A stretch of DNA of 64,000 bases, taken from Armigeres subalbatus (taxonomy: Eukaryota > Arthropoda > Insecta > Diptera > Culicidae). The notes below the pieces were generated by a model, which saw only the letters and a list, made by a program, of their open reading frames with translations, made no database searches and was not told where the DNA came from. Positions 1 through 11,079 of this stretch are shown here, in pieces; position 1 is the first letter of the stretch, and each line of letters opens with the position of its first letter. The position numbers and the translations under genes are program-made. The DNA lies in NCBI RefSeq assembly GCF_024139115.2, contig NW_026942986.1, forward strand, positions 51,010 through 115,009, in the 5' to 3' direction.

Positions 1-308
1 AGATGCGGAGCAGATTTTTAACTAGTGGCGCGCCAATGCAAGTGCCACGCATTCTTAGGCGGAATCAAATTCAACAGAAATGACATGAATTGGCTTGAGA
101 TTTAGTTGCTTCAAGAGCTATGGATAGATAATTAAATTTGATTTCATTTTGATTGATACTTGTTTTGTTGGATTTGTTCAGTTTGATTTCGTTATGTTTG
201 AAATTTGAATTTTACTGTAATCTTCTCAATGGATTTGGATAGTTGAATTGCTGAAAACGTGGTTGATTTCATATTTTCCAATCACATATGATGTTTGTAC
301 CAAAAGCT
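1..308. other. AT-rich intergenic DNA
   Basis: No gene, repeat or RNA that I can support. T-rich simple stretches only. Confidence 0.5.
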
Positions 309-405
309 CCACGTAGACTTCTAAGGGGTGGGGAGGGCTTCTTAAAAAGCTCCGCTGAAAGTTCCATAAGGGGGTAATGAAATGTAAATTTCTTTGTCTA
401 CGTGG
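309..405. mobile_element. Small foldback element (MITE-like)
   Basis: CCACGTAGAC at 309-318 is matched by its inverted copy GTCTACGTGG at 396-405. Between the arms lie the G-runs (AAGGGGTGGGGAGG and AAGGGGG) often seen in mosquito MITEs of this kind. There is no coding capacity. No target duplication could be defined, so the outer limits are approximate. Confidence 0.5.
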
Positions 406-1847
406 TTTGTGGATGTCCCTTTGATTTCTATTAACGTATGATAAAAAGCTATTTTTTTCGGTACGAAATATCGAAAACAATCCCATCAGGTTGCTTTTTT
501 CTATCGAACAAGCTTGCTATCCGCTGTAGAAGCCTGAATCGTCATGAGCTGTATTAACTTTTTGAACCGCTACCATCGCCGACAATTTTCTGCGCCATTT
601 CTGCTCCATCCAGTAGATCTGAATTGAAATAAAGCGTCCGGGCCTGATGACTGAGGCCAATCCCTGCAAACGCTTGGTTAAAACGTTACACTTCAAATGT
701 CCTGATTATGCGGTAAATATATTTGAGTTGGGTGAATCTAATTCAGCATTCACAGTTAGGGCAGGGATATTGGTTTTAATGTTCCCCTAAAACACATGGT
801 AAAGGTTTTCTTTGTTTGGTAAATGCTTATCGCGGAATGGTTCAGCGTATTTGTAACTATGAAAAGTAATATACAACTGATCACCTTTATAATGTATTGA
901 CCTCGCGAACCTTTTTCATCACCCTTACTGTTTTATAAATGACAAATAAATTACATTTAGAAGTTGAACCTCTGAAGGAGAAGTGCTTCTCTCTTTTTTT
1001 CGTTGTTTTGAAGAACCTTCGATTGCTTTTCTACCTCGTGTTCACTGAAAAACCAAAAATTGCTCTGGGGTAAGTAAGTCGTTTGCACTAAAGTTGTGGT
1101 TTAAATGTTAACCCAAATTTGAGTAAAATGACTTTTGGTAATTTCAGGTAGTTTGTCTTTTTAATCCTGTACAAAATACCTACCCAAAGCCAAATTTATC
1201 CAGAAGTGGATTCTGATCAACCCAAATAGAGAACATTGAACTTACCAATTGGGTTATTAATGAGTAACCCCGGTGAGGTGTTTGCATTCTTGCTCTAGTT
1301 TTGATAGTAACTGTGGAAAAAAAGGGAAAATCAAATTTGATAAATTTTTTCATATTCTCAATAGTGCGTATATTGAACTCAAAGTTTGGGGGTTGATTTA
1401 TCTGTCCGTGTAGGTGCGCCAGTTTTTCAGTAATTCAGTTGACCAATAAGACGTTGGTTCTGCAGTGGGCGAAAATTAGGAATGGGCGTTTTCGAAAAAA
1501 ATATCGATATTGCTGGATCGATGTTTTAATTCGTCGAAATATCGATGTTAAAATATCAGCGCTTGAATCAACGTATCTGACATATCGACACGCTTGGAAA
1601 ATTAAAAGCAAGAGCAAAAAAAAATGAGCCGCACTTGAGCATTATCGCCATTTTAATTCGATTATAGCTGATGTTTGTTATTTTCCAGTTATTTTATTTT
1701 TATTGTGGATCATGTTTTTCATAAAACATTAAACTGACATCAGCTACAAAACATCGATACAGTCAAATATCGAGTCGGAAAACTTGACAATGATAGAATA
1801 ATCGAAGGAAATATTGATAACGTAATCCGGGGGAACATTGATCATTT
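406..1847. other. Intergenic DNA without supported genes
   Basis: AT-rich. ATCGAT-containing words cluster at about 1500-1560 and 1750-1810, including one TATCGATA at 1502-1509, which equals the Drosophila DRE consensus. There is no promoter context, so I do not call it regulatory. Short open frames here lack coding-like codon use. Confidence 0.4.
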
Positions 1848-2015
1848 TGACGTAGGAAACTACTGTGTTTTCTATGGCTAGTACACTCTAATTGCGAGAA
1901 AATCGGAAAACGTCACGAAAAATATAGATTCTTAAGACTTAGATCGTAATTCTCAGCCGTTTCGATGGATTTTCTTTTATTTTTGGACCATTCTGATCAA
2001 GGATGAGTCAATGCT
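1848..2015 (-). repeat. Dispersed repeat family A, copy 1 (inverted)
   Basis: This stretch, read in reverse complement, matches 63575-63750 and 3885-4060. Shared words include the GAAAACAC end, the GAGATATTAAAG-like core and the 'gactcatccttgat' segment. Family identity is unknown and there is no coding content. Confidence 0.55.
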
Positions 2016-3420
2016 TCACACAGATGTACACCAGCCAATTTTTACGAGGTTCATTTTTACACGAATCGCTTTTTTTTGTGGTGTGTCCAATCTAACCCCA
2101 CTGTCTTCGGTGATAAAGATGGAAGAAAGCCGTCTGTATTATATGTCTAACAGCCAGATTTAATCCTGAGCAGAAAGTGCTAATTTTATTGCAGTCTGGT
2201 GACCAGTTTCAGACTGCCAGGCATTTCATGACCAGTCCGAGGTCACTTTTTCACACAATAGGCCCGCCCATATGCTACACTATCAATTGGACAATATCCA
2301 TAAACAAACTTCCGGACTTCTGATCCATGCTTATTTAGTTAAGAAATATAATCATAACACTTTTTCATTTGTTAAACGAAAAAGAAGCGTAGAAACATTG
2401 GTAAACAATCTCACCAAATTTGCGTAGAACTGTGCTCGCCTGATCCGTCTTGCGCTCAAGAATATTAACTAAATGAAGCATTATGACGAATATGCAACTA
2501 TCAGCCGGTGGATGGATGATCTCGGCAATAATTTGATTTTTCACTTAAATATACACCACGATCATTCAAAAGCGTATACACCTGGCTTTAATTTTAATAG
2601 TTTCTAGGCATCAGCCAAAATCGAAAAAATCGATAGCGAAAAATTTAATCCACTCCAAAAGGTCAAACATCATTACGATCATTTTTCTACTGCTGAATAA
2701 ACTCTCATAAATGCAGGACGGGAAAGGCATAGAATTACTTTGCCAATAAAACAAGGTTGAAAACCCATCCTTTCGAGTACCTGGTTGAGAGCTGCCGTCG
2801 ACGACAACGCTCGATAATTACCCACCAAAATTGGTTCATTAACACCTGGGACGGTGATAGAGTTAAACGAGTAACAAAAGAATTTCAAAAGTAAGTCAAA
2901 AGCATCCATCGTATCGAGAGAGGTTTTCAGTATTTGAGCGTAGACGAGAGAGGTACGTATAAATCAACTCATACTAAATATAGCTCATTTTCAGAAAATT
3001 TGAATTTATCAAGGGCTATTTTAAATATATCAACAGATTTAATATAACTGAGGGTATGAATTAATTTAACATTCGGTACGTTATATATACGATGCGTAAA
3101 TTGACGAAACTTTGTAATTCATTTTATAAAATATTAAACATAATGATAATTCAATGTGGAGAAAATCGCAACGTACAGTGAACACTGGGAGGAAATTTTA
3201 TGAGTTTCAAGCAAAATATCTTTGAAAATTTGATTCGATCGAGTCCGCAGTCTTGGGGATTGGGTCACCCATTATTGGATTAGTAAACAAATGTAATTAC
3301 ATTTGCTTCATAGAATATGCTGAGTAGTGGTTAGATGCAGAGCATACTACCCCTCTGGCAAGCACCACAATCGACGAACGCTACTTAATGACGTCAACAG
3401 TTGCAGTAACTGGTCCCTGA
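2016..3420. other. Intergenic DNA without supported genes
   Basis: Mostly AT-rich. A 76-codon open frame on the minus strand at 2679-2909 shows no recognisable motif and no clear codon bias. I regard it as unsupported. Confidence 0.35.
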
Positions 3421-4065
3421 CGACTGCCGAAGTTTACGCAGGGGCGCTGTCGACGAAATGATCAGAGCCATCAATGCGCAGCCATGTCCGCTTGCCTAGA
3501 AATATTGATTAAGCTTTGAGCATTAGAACCAAACTTTTAAGTTACATGAATTTGAAGTCTGTGCTTACGATGCACGTATGGGATTAGTTGATTTACAGAA
3601 ATTGATTGCTGGACTGCTCAAAAATTTCAATCTATATACATAAAAATGAATTTCTGTCTGTCTGAACCTTTAGACCCGAAACCACTGAAGGATCAAGTGG
3701 AAATTTGTGCCAGAGGTTTTGCCGGGGAAGGTTCTTAGGATGGTTTAGACCCTCCTACCTTTGGAAAGGGGCTCTCTACACAAATGAAACACTAATTTCT
3801 CCTACATCATGAAAATTAATCAAAGAATAAACTATTTTTAGGCGAAACAAAGTTCGTCGGTCTGCTATAGGTAAATAATTTCAAATCAATATTTTGATAC
3901 ATTGGATATGGCTCTTCTTTGATCTAATGGTCCAAGGAAATTGCAAATCCATTAAGAAACAACTGAGATATTAAAGCCCAAATTCTATCATATTTTCTTG
4001 ACGTTTTTAAATAAAAGTGTACTCTCTTACATAGAAAACACAGACGTAGTACCATCTGAAAAAAA
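3421..4065 (+). repeat. Dispersed repeat family A, copy 2, interrupted by a Helitron-like insertion
   Basis: The left part (about 3440-3628) resembles 63360-63520, sharing 'gatgcacgtatg'/'gatgcatgtacg' and the TTGATTTAC-like word. The right part (about 3885-4060) resembles 63580-63745. The middle, 3631-3870, is absent from the other copies and starts with a Helitron-type end, so it was inserted later. Confidence 0.5.
3631..3870 (+). mobile_element. Non-autonomous Helitron-like element
   Basis: It begins TCTATATACATAAAAATGAA followed by TCTGTCTGTCTG. This TC-TATATA-(n)-AAAAATG start is the kind seen at Helitron 5' ends, and no long inverted repeats are visible. It ends near AAGTTCGTCGGTCTGCTATA, similar to the 3' hairpin plus CTRR of other copies in this window. 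It lies in dispersed repeat family A. There is no Rep/helicase, so it would depend on an autonomous partner. Confidence 0.45.
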
Positions 4066-5738
4066 AAAATTATGGCAAAACATTTGAATTTGAATCTCTA
4101 TTACGACTGATGACATGAATTTAATTTGACGCACATCTGCTATCGTGCTCTGTTTTCTAGGGAGACAAGGCGACTAGACGAGAAGAAGAAGGATGGACGA
4201 GAAGGAGAGATGAGAATTAAAAAAAGCTAACATTGGAAAATTGGATCGAGATTGCGTGCATTCCGATGGATCGGTATAAATATTAGGAGAAACTGACCGT
4301 TAAGGGAATTCTCGCACCATAGTGGCAGAGAATCCGACTTCTCTTCTTCGGTTGACCTGGCACCAAAGGTCGGAAAACTTCATAGATACATTGGCAACCT
4401 TCTAGGGTTTGTGGTCATTATAAGATATCATCACGCCACACAATACGGATGAGCCATGGTCTGCGTGATGGAGGTGAAAGTCTAGTGCTCAATATCCAAA
4501 AGGTTTTGGCCCCGTAGGCGAGTACGTAGGATATCAGCTTGCAGGCAGTGGTGCTCCGGATGTTGGCGAAAAACACCCACCTCAAATATTGCCCACAGCA
4601 AGAAACATGCCCGGGAAAGTTTGCAACTAAAACCATTTTTCTCCTTAAATAATTTGTTTTACAAGTTTTTGACTACGTAGCAGTTTATTATCTTGTCTAC
4701 TTTCTCTAGTGTCGAGCTTCAATGGACTTTGAGGGAACATGTTTGCGTTTTAGATTTTTTTCCATTTCCAACACGGTTTCGATGTGTTTGCACAACATAG
4801 TTCCAAGAGGTTCCAAGTAGATTCTTCAAATTCTCCCCATCATTATCCACACTCAAACTCACTGCATAGCGAGATCAATATACGTATTAAACTTAAAAAA
4901 ATGTAATCGAAAGAAATTAAAGGGTATTTGTGTAATAAGTGTTGGCTTTTCATGACTAGATTCTAATGCTTCAAATACATACCAAACGCCAAAGTAATTT
5001 GATTTCTACCAGCCTGGCGGTATAATTTTAAATTATTTGCATATAAAAAGTTTCCAATTTTTCGAGGTTTTCTTGCCTTCGGGCAACATTTTGCAACTTC
5101 GATGACACCACATTCCATACACCATTAATGAAAATTCAACTGATCTATTAGCCTGGCTTAAAAGACCAGAAAAATTACACTGCGTTTATTGTATGGATGT
5201 TGGTTCATAGGATGCATCGTAGTTTCATGAAACATTACAGTACTTCAATTTTCCAATATTTTTAGTAAAAGCTTACATCAGAAATGTCCAGTATGAATAT
5301 AAACTAGATTAGGGCCCCTGCTTTTGCATTGCGTCCTTTTGTTTAATGAAATAAGTATGGCTTGGTTTCAGTATGTTATTGGTCTCGATCTCGGTTTTGT
5401 TGATGGTTATTTTCTCTTATTTGCTTGTTATTACGCTAATTTCGCAGCAAGATTCTTTTTATCTAACAACGCACATATACAAAAATATTTGCCAGGCACT
5501 CTATCATTTTAGAATACGATTGTTCTGTAATAGTATTAAATCTTTGAATGTTTCAACAAAACAGAAAGTATAATGACCTCAAAATAAAATCACGAAAAAT
5601 TAGGAAATTTTCATAAAATTTAGGAAATTGCCAATAGAGAAATCAGGCATGAGCAAAAAATAATTTTAAATTTCCACAAATAATGTAAAAAATTCCATAA
5701 ACAATTAAGATTTTCCACAAAACAAATGCCTAGGGATT
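4066..5738. other. Intergenic DNA without supported genes
   Basis: A purine-rich GAAGAAGAAGG tract lies near 4180-4215. The open frames at 4418-4636 (minus) and 5324-5573 (plus) have no family signature. Nothing further is supported. Confidence 0.35.
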
Positions 5739-5919
5739 TGCACTTTAAGGCTGGCTCTTGACGGAATCCAAGTTTCAAAGTGTCAGTTTTCAGTACACCA
5801 ATTGATATGGAGGCGGTAACAACTGCCATTTTGTTGATTTGAGCCATTTGTCGGCATGCGTGGAAAAAAACTGAAACTTGAAACTTTGATTCCGTCAGAA
5901 GCGACTTTAAAAGCAAAGA
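5739..5919. mobile_element. Foldback element (MITE-like)
   Basis: The left arm (about 5741-5793, with TGACGGAATCC then AAGTTTCAAAG and CAGTTTT) pairs with the right arm (about 5867-5915, with CTGAAACTTGAAAC then TTTGATTCCGTCAGAAG). The loop is about 75 bases and non-coding. No target-site duplication was identified. Confidence 0.5.
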
Positions 5920-6959
5920 TTGCAACAGGTGAAGAATTTCAAAACAAATCAAACAAGGTTTTACAAAAAGACAAAGCTTCCATAAATAAATCAATAGCAG
6001 TCAAAACAATTTCAAATTTCTTATTAAATTATTTTTTCCGCAAAAAATCAAAAACTTTCCACGAAAAAATAATAAAGAGCAATAATAAAATATGTAAATT
6101 TCCATGAAAATATATGGTCGCGGTTCGAAATAAACCGCTGCACCAAGCGGCTTTTCTGACTGACTTGTGATATTTTGTTTATACAAGAAGCTGCTCTACA
6201 GTTGTACATCAATTTAACCACATTTGCAGTAGGACATCCTCACAGTTGCGTTGAGGAGAATAGGATGCGATTTATGAACAATTAAATCTACAACGAAAGT
6301 TTGAGCAGAAAATCGGTAATTGATGGTTTGGTGGTCATTGAACCCCTGACCATATGGTCACCAAAACAGTGCTTCTGGTGCGGTTTATTGAACCTCAATT
6401 ATATATAAAAGTACAAATTAAGCATTTTTCATAGATGACCCCTTTTTAAGTTTAGAAAATCATTTTGTTCCACTTTCAAAAAATTTCAAATTTTTTCAAA
6501 ATTTCAAAATTGTTTATTGCTAATTGTGGAATGAATTAAAAAATGTTTTTTATCGCAATATTTAGATTTATTTATGAGTTTCTGTCTTCTTGACTTATTG
6601 AAAAATCTGATTATTTTAAAGAATCATTGATTTTTCTATGTGAAAATCTTAGCTTTTATTGTAACCATAATTATAATAAGATGATATTGATTGTACATAT
6701 CACAAAACCGGTGGTCTTTGCTATGTTATACACGCCTGAGCCTGTTAAATAAACGAACTTGGAGAAAAGTCTTTTTATTCCAAGATCTCGTAAATTATAA
6801 CAGATTTTAAGTTATAGTTAACTGAATTCCTGGAAAATTTTGAATCAAGTTTTGAGCAGAACATAGTCAAAATGTTGGCAGTGGTATTCTCAAAAAAACC
6901 ATTTTTTAATTCGTGCGTTTCATTTGTCATACGTCAAAAACCTTTATAAAACAATCAAA
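5920..6959. other. Intergenic DNA without supported genes
   Basis: Very A+T-rich, with repeated 'aaaatttcaaa' words near 6470-6520. Nothing gene-like is supported. Confidence 0.4.
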
Positions 6960-7231
6960 CAAACAATAAAGTTCTTTGACTCCAAACCCTAGTACTGAAG
7001 GCTCGGCCACTTTTGTGGTGTGCAGAAAAATGGCTGATAGCATGTTGCTGGCAAAGTCCAGCAGGCTGTCCCCGGACGGTGCACGTCCTGCTTGATCGAG
7101 AACACTCCGGACCGTTTCGCGATCGTGTCGGAGATGTACGCGAACCGCTCGTAGCTCCGGCAGATGTGCGTGTACCTTCCATGCTCACGATCGGTTCCTT
7201 CTTCCGCCGTGTTATTCACGTCACTCCACAT
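6960..7231 (-). pseudogene. Putative coding exon, unrecognised, with one apparent frameshift
   Basis: From an ATG at 7229-7231 the minus strand reads MWSDVNNTAEEG..., then about 40 residues whose codons mostly end in G or C (for example RSYERFAYISDTIAKRSG). This is strikingly unlike the AT-rich surroundings and is typical of translated insect sequence. After the VHRPG segment (near 7070) the good codon use moves to the next frame (DSLLDFASNMLSAIFL then HTTKVAEP). That suggests a one-base indel: a mutation in a pseudogene, an assembly error, or an unrecognised splice. Upstream on the minus strand, TTTTCTTAG near 7350 could be an acceptor, and a GC-rich tract at 8237-8650 could be a 5' exon. 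I do not recognise the family. The alternative is chance GC-rich DNA. Confidence 0.3.
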
Positions 7232-8236
7232 GATTGTGTTTTTTTTATCTTTTTATTCTTGTGTTCGGCTGTTTGTTTCTCCACATGTGACTGGTGGATT
7301 TACCTTCCCAATTTCTGTGCACTTAATTTGCATCGTTTATTCTACCAGCACTGCTAAGAAAATTCCTTTTACACTTTCGTTGATAATGATTCCAGAATCC
7401 GGTGATGAAAGTTGATTGTCAGGTCGTTTCTTTTTGCGTTATTTTTAAAATAGCGTAGTTTGCTAGTGGTACAAAATTTAAACGCTGCCTGCGGGAGTGG
7501 ATGAAGAAACAAAATGACGGCACTGGAGTTGTAATTCTTCAGGCGATCTGTCTGATCTACTTGGAACAGTTCAAAACTCTAATCACAGGTGGGACCAAAT
7601 TGTCTTGAATGGTTAAATTTTTTTTTTGGAAATTCTGACCAAATGTTGAAGTTCTGTTGTAGAATCTTTAAAATCAATTTGGATTGAATCTGAAATTCGA
7701 TCACCACGATTTTCTATGGAATCTAGTGCTTTTTACGGAAAATGAAGGAAAAATGACACAAATGGTTTAGTCAAAAGAAAATCAATGCATGTTAATGGTT
7801 TTGATATTCGGAACACGGAAACGAAACCGTGCCAATCAACCGTCAAAACCCTGAAGAAAACTGATTTTACCATTCGTAATAACATCTTCAATAATTCGAT
7901 AGCAGCGTGGGAGCTGGAAAATGGATGAATTTCAAATGCCTTTACGTTCGGGAAAATGCTCCACACGAAGATGGACACTAAAGCATGTACATTCCATAAC
8001 CCAGTAGAACCAAGAGTATGTCGGCCAGTTCGGTAAAGCCGTATCCATCACATCCTGATTTGTGATGATTGTGTTACTTTTCGAAAAATATTATTCCAAC
8101 TTTGCAGCAATCTCTTCCAGCAACTGTTTATCTTCAGGTACGAAGACAAACCACTCAGTTGAAGAACGTTGAAAATCGGAAAGTATTCAGAATGATCAAT
8201 GAAGTCACACTCTACTCACACTCTTCCACGTGACGA
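7232..8236. other. Intergenic or intronic DNA
   Basis: No supported gene. If the minus-strand exon below 7231 is real, this could be its 5' UTR and intron: on the minus strand an acceptor-like TTTTCTTAG lies near 7350 and a GTGAGT near 8215. Confidence 0.25.
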
Positions 8237-9110
8237 TCGGTCATCGATCGAAGAGGAGGTGCGCCTACGTACAATTAATCGGCCTTGACGATGTCGATTT
8301 TCCAGGCTGATTTTCTACCTCTTTGCTCCAGGCATGATTACTGACACTTCACCCTGATGTCTGGTTCTTCCGTTCGCCGTCCTTCCCTGCCCTACTACGC
8401 ACCACCTGGAGTATGATCCGTGCGCATCAAAATGCACCTTTTCCGCGTTGTCCAGCACGACTAATCTGATCTCTTGCGGTTAACGCGGGAACCGAGGCGA
8501 CACCAAGGTAGTAACTGAACGGCAGCGAACCCTCTCACCACGCCAGCAGAACTAGGAACGGCTTCGTCCAGCAGCAGCAGCGTGCCAAGGCAACGACCAA
8601 ACCGAACTGGATACAAGAAATACACGCACAAAAAGGACAATAAGAGAGACCGCCCGCGTATATCCGATTGTACGTCCGAACGTCTTTAGCAACGTTTTAT
8701 AAATGAGACAAAATGTCCAGGACATTGGCGTCCGCTATTGCAATACCGGAATCGCGATTACAGCGGTGTAAATTTTCTTCTGCGCTGGTGTTGAGAAAAA
8801 GAATTCTTGAGCCGCATTTCTTCCCAAAGAAAACCCACCTGCACCCCACTGGGCGAAAGTGTCTTCCAAAATTCTACCGAAATTTCCACGCATCCGAGGC
8901 CACGGAGAGCGCGGGGAGCATGCGCTCTGCCATCATATCACGCTTGATGGATGATAACATCATCAAGCGTCCACCCCTTTGGCTAAGCGTTTGCCTGGAT
9001 GAAATGATGGAAAACTGAGAGCAGCGACGGAAAAATCACCACCCTCACAATATATACTGTAAGGGGATACTTGACTGGCGCAAGCACAACACTACTACAA
9101 AGTTAAGCGT
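8237..9110. other. GC-richer tract, possible 5' exon/promoter region
   Basis: Base composition rises well above the neighbours. It includes a CAGCAGCAGCAG run at 8571-8582 and a TATAAATG at 8698-8705. A 101-codon plus-strand frame (8713-9018) is open but has no recognisable domain. On the minus strand the tract could be a non-coding first exon for the putative exon at 6960-7231. This is only suggestive, with no protein evidence. Confidence 0.25.
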
Positions 9111-11079
9111 ACAAAGTTGCGTGCTTCCGCCGCCGATGAGCGGTCATTTTTGATGCGGAGTGATAGAATGTGGGAACTCACTCCAACCACTAACGATCGC
9201 GCGACGCTACACTATATGGTGAGGAAAAGGTTTGGGAAATGCGACCATTTATCGCTACTGTCAGATAAGGTTCTGGTCTTCGTTGAGTATGGACAGGAGG
9301 ACGCTTGGGGTTAGGAACGATAGTAATCGTTTCAGGTGATGGTGGTTCATTATTTATCGAATGGAATTTAATTTTGTTGATATCTGCATGCGGTGAACTA
9401 TCCGATCATATTAATCTGTCAGTTAATGTTTCTGTGATCTATGATTTCTACGCTCATCATTTTAGACAACTTTCTCATGATGCCACTTCCACCTACCAGT
9501 GCCCGGGTTGTTGTTTACATCTGCTAATAAATGTCGGGTGCCAGGAAGCAGAAAGCGGTGCAGCAGGTATTCGATGATGAATAATATCGTGACGGAGGAG
9601 AAGTTTGCATTTCCAGAAAGGTAGAATCCACGACTCGGAAAAGAATTACTGACCAACTGGAAGTTTAAGGTGTACGTTTGAGAAAGCGACTGGAACTCGA
9701 ATTCGTAGTTTGATTTGATTTACATCCGACTATAATACGCTCTTGTTGGACTTTTTTGGATATTTTTGGGTTTTGCTGATCAATTTATATTTAATAGATT
9801 TTTGACTCGATTTAAATAAATATAAGACAGCAAAAGAAACATTTGTTAAAGCTAGTATTTTTATTTTTGGTACGAAAGCATTATGAACGAAAGTTGCTTT
9901 CAGTCGATTTTGAAAAGCGGAGGGGCAATATTTGTGATGGCGGACGTTTAAGCGTAAGTCGAAGAATTTTAATAAAGACTGCACTTACCTAAAACGATTA
10001 CTAATTATTGGGAAGATTAATCAACATGCGGCTTTCGTTGATGAAAAGGTTGGTATTCCTTTTAGCTATGTAGGTTTTATTTAACCTTGCGCTTATCGGG
10101 AAACGTCAATACCAGTATAATGAAAAAAATAAATTTCATACTAGTTTGCAGCAAACCTGAAACGGCCAGCAAACTGGGTTTTTAATCCAAATGAGCTTCA
10201 AATTTCAGAGGACACTAGGAACATGGTAAAAAAATCAAACGAGTACTGTGGAGCAAAATCGATTTTAACCATCCTAACGTCTCTTGCTTAAGACAATATT
10301 TGGCTTCCGGTATCATTGTAAAATCATTAACTTCGCAGAAGTAATACACTTATATCATTAATAAAGAAATAAGGGTCGTACATGTTTATGTGTTGGGGTT
10401 TTTGATCCCCATCACCCTTGTAAGATGTTTTCATACAATGATTTTTTATTCTATAAGGTAAGAACGACGAACCCTCCCTCCCCATGCGGAAGTACATGTA
10501 ATACGGGGCATATTCCAAGTAAGAGATGTGAAAGTAGAAGCTACCATTTCTACTGTAAAAAGTAAGGTAAGAATGAGTAAATGAGAAGTAAGAAAATGCG
10601 AAGGAGGAGAAAAGGAGAGCGGGTTGAATGAGAAAGCAATGGGCAAAAGAACAAGAGATGTGACATGTGAAAACTAGAACGAGGACGTCTGACTTCCATA
10701 CCTACACTTCATTTCGATGTTTCTGAAATTATCTCACTCAAACGGATATTTCTGCTCATATGTTCCAAATTATATTTCTTTACCATTGTCGGCTGTTTTG
10801 CTAAACGACCTCATTACCGGATATTTTATCAAACTTATCTAGCTTAACGACATTGGTCAGAAGGTCCATTTTGAAATGTCTTTTGAACGGAGCGGATTTG
10901 TCATTGGTCGTTCTGAATAAATGGCATATTCGACCAAAAAACACACCCAGAAAAGGCTTTCGGACAAATGAATCACTTATAGACAAACGAAACTGCCTTT
11001 CCTACCTTGCTCGTTTGAAAATAAAAGAACTTTAGAAAAAAGTAATATAACTATTTCCCCTGTTGCAACAAATTTTAAT
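9111..11079. other. Intergenic DNA without supported genes
   Basis: AT-rich. A purine-rich tract lies at 10560-10640. Short open frames are unremarkable. Confidence 0.4.

Noticed and set aside
1495..1570. Cluster of ATCGAT and one TATCGATA as a DRE promoter
   Set aside because: No adjacent gene start or initiator; more likely part of a repeat.
2679..2909. 76-codon minus-strand frame with VPGVNEPILVGNYRALSS
   Set aside because: Slightly protein-like but isolated, short and without recognisable family or splice context.
7013..7415. Plus-strand frames of 114 and 83 codons
   Set aside because: They lie opposite the better minus-strand coding signal and show no motif.
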